Assembly (NCBI GenBank): GCA_031253995.1
Contig: JAIRVG010000100.1
Span: 1 to 64,000 of the forward strand
DNA length: 64,000 nt
Source: Paucimonas sp.
GTDB lineage: Bacteria > Pseudomonadota > Gammaproteobacteria > Pseudomonadales > Pseudomonadaceae
Reading direction: 5' to 3'
Position 1 is the first letter of the stretch; the number at the start of each line of letters is the position of its first letter. Positions 63,369-64,000 of this stretch are shown piece after piece. The notes beneath the pieces were generated by a model. It ran no database searches. It worked only from the letters and a program-made list of their open reading frames with translations, and was not told the DNA's origin. The translations under genes were made by a program, and so were the position numbers.

Positions 63369-64000
63369 GCAGCCTCAGCGTGATCGCCAGCCAGCTCGAT
63401 CCCCAGATCAACGAATTGCTGCGCCAGCGCCTCGGCGGGCACCGGGTGATCGACCTTTCGCCGGACCAGTTCAACGCCGAACGTGCCGACGTGCTGATCC
63501 TGCGGCCGGTCAACGTGCGCGGGCGCCGGGTCGACGAGGCGCCGCGCGGCTGGCCGTGGTCGCTGCGCTGGGTGCAACTGGTGTCGTCGGGCATCGATTT
63601 CTATCCGGACTGGCTGTTCCAGGGCACGCCGGTCACCAGCGGCAAGGGCAGCAACGCCGAGCAGGTCGCCGAGTTCGCCCTGGCGGCGATCTTCTCCGCG
63701 GCCAAGCGCCTGCCGGATATCTGGGTCAAGGATGACGACTGGACCTTCAGTTCGCTGCAACCGGTGCGCGGCAAGACCCTCGGCATCCTTGGCCTGGGCA
63801 GCATCGGCAGGAGCCTCGCGGCCAAGGCCACGGCGCTGGGCCTGCGGGTGATCGCCCTCGGTCGCCCCGGCCAGCCACTGGAGGCCGGGGTGCCGGTGGA
63901 AGCCGTGGCGGATATCCACCAGCTGTTCGCCGAGTCCGATCACCTGGTCCTGGCCGCACCGCTCACCGCACAGACCCGTGGCCTGGTCGGCCGCGAGGTG
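63365..64000 (+). CDS. D-isomer-specific 2-hydroxyacid dehydrogenase (3' end outside the window)
   Basis: Partial gene: 212 codons are visible from ATG 63365, open to the right edge. It has NAEQVAEFALAAIFSAAKRL and the Rossmann motif GKTLGILGLGSIGRSLAAKA, followed by SDHLVLAAPLTAQTRGLVG, the typical sequence before the catalytic residues (not yet reached). Coupled to the flavoprotein gene, so it probably belongs to the same sulfur or carboxylate utilisation pathway. Confidence 0.88.
   Translation, partial: MSSLSVIASQLDPQINELLRQRLGGHRVIDLSPDQFNAERADVLILRPVNVRGRRVDEAPRGWPWSLRWVQLVSSGIDFYPDWLFQGTPVTSGKGSNAEQVAEFALAAIFSAAKRLPDIWVKDDDWTFSSLQPVRGKTLGILGLGSIGRSLAAKATALGLRVIALGRPGQPLEAGVPVEAVADIHQLFAESDHLVLAAPLTAQTRGLVGREV

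Noticed and set aside
1..64000. CRISPR arrays, tRNA or rRNA genes
   Set aside because: I saw no regularly spaced direct repeats and no cloverleaf or rRNA-like sequence; the repeats present are REP palindromes and IS ends.

Overview
The window is about 64 kb of GC-rich DNA that reads as a Pseudomonas chromosome. The evidence is the REP-type palindromes of the GTGGGAGC...GCTCCCAC class, a glgA-treZ-malQ-treY-glgX alpha-glucan/trehalose operon, a DUF6124 (DUF3077) gene start typical of the genus, FecI/FecR/TonB-receptor iron units and strongly C/G-ending codons. P. fluorescens-like and P. putida-like lineages both fit, and I cannot separate them from the sequence alone.

Region by region. 1-2777 holds the 3' end of a large membrane-domain protein, probably a type VI secretion effector, followed by two tandem DUF6708 genes that look like duplicated immunity genes. 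3072-7260 is a five-gene operon of two small related AidA/PixA-like proteins and three alpha-helical pore-forming toxin subunits. It has the layout of the Vibrio cholerae makDCBAE tripartite toxin. A convergent DUF2235 (Tle1-like) lipase-fold gene follows (7281-8462). 8556-15738 is a signalling block: single-domain receiver, REC-histidine kinase, CheB-like and CheR-like proteins and a 1168-residue hybrid kinase, overlapping on the minus strand, plus a divergent single-domain receiver. 16127-27618 is the alpha-glucan/trehalose operon (glgA, treZ, malQ, treY, DUF2934, glgX, endonuclease/exonuclease/phosphatase protein), with most genes overlapping or closely spaced.

27918-30449 holds an autotransporter-type beta-barrel protein, a tandem universal stress protein and a small lipoprotein. 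30753-36223 is a respiratory formate dehydrogenase operon (fdnG-fdnH-fdnI-fdhE) whose catalytic subunit has cysteine where the E. coli enzyme has selenocysteine. No selA/selB follows it. 36224-43290 is an accessory junction: a possible group II intron remnant, a complete IS630-family element, an unrecognised lower-GC two-gene unit, a complete IS5-family element with a -1 frameshift, and a truncated IS110/IS1111-type transposase fused to a broken DUF6124 gene. 43543-48648 is a small redox/hydrolase cluster (aldo-keto reductase, flavodoxin, cupin remnant, carboxymuconolactone decarboxylase-like, hydrolase remnant, alpha/beta hydrolase, LysR) that has lost two genes to internal deletions.

48804-53477 carries a DsbA-fold isomerase, an SDR, a TetR regulator, an FAD monooxygenase and a convergent MFS exporter. 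53853-58755 holds a GNAT-like protein and a Fur-box-preceded ECF sigma/FecR/TonB receptor iron uptake unit. 58829-64000 holds an aldo-keto reductase, two sulfonate-type periplasmic binding proteins, a divergent acyl-CoA dehydrogenase-fold flavoprotein and the start of a D-2-hydroxyacid dehydrogenase, probably a sulfur-scavenging locus.

The strongest leads are the mak-like tripartite toxin operon, the unrecognised gene pair between two IS elements (37994-41127), the tandem immunity pair with mosaic conservation, and the Cys-form formate dehydrogenase without neighbouring selenocysteine genes.
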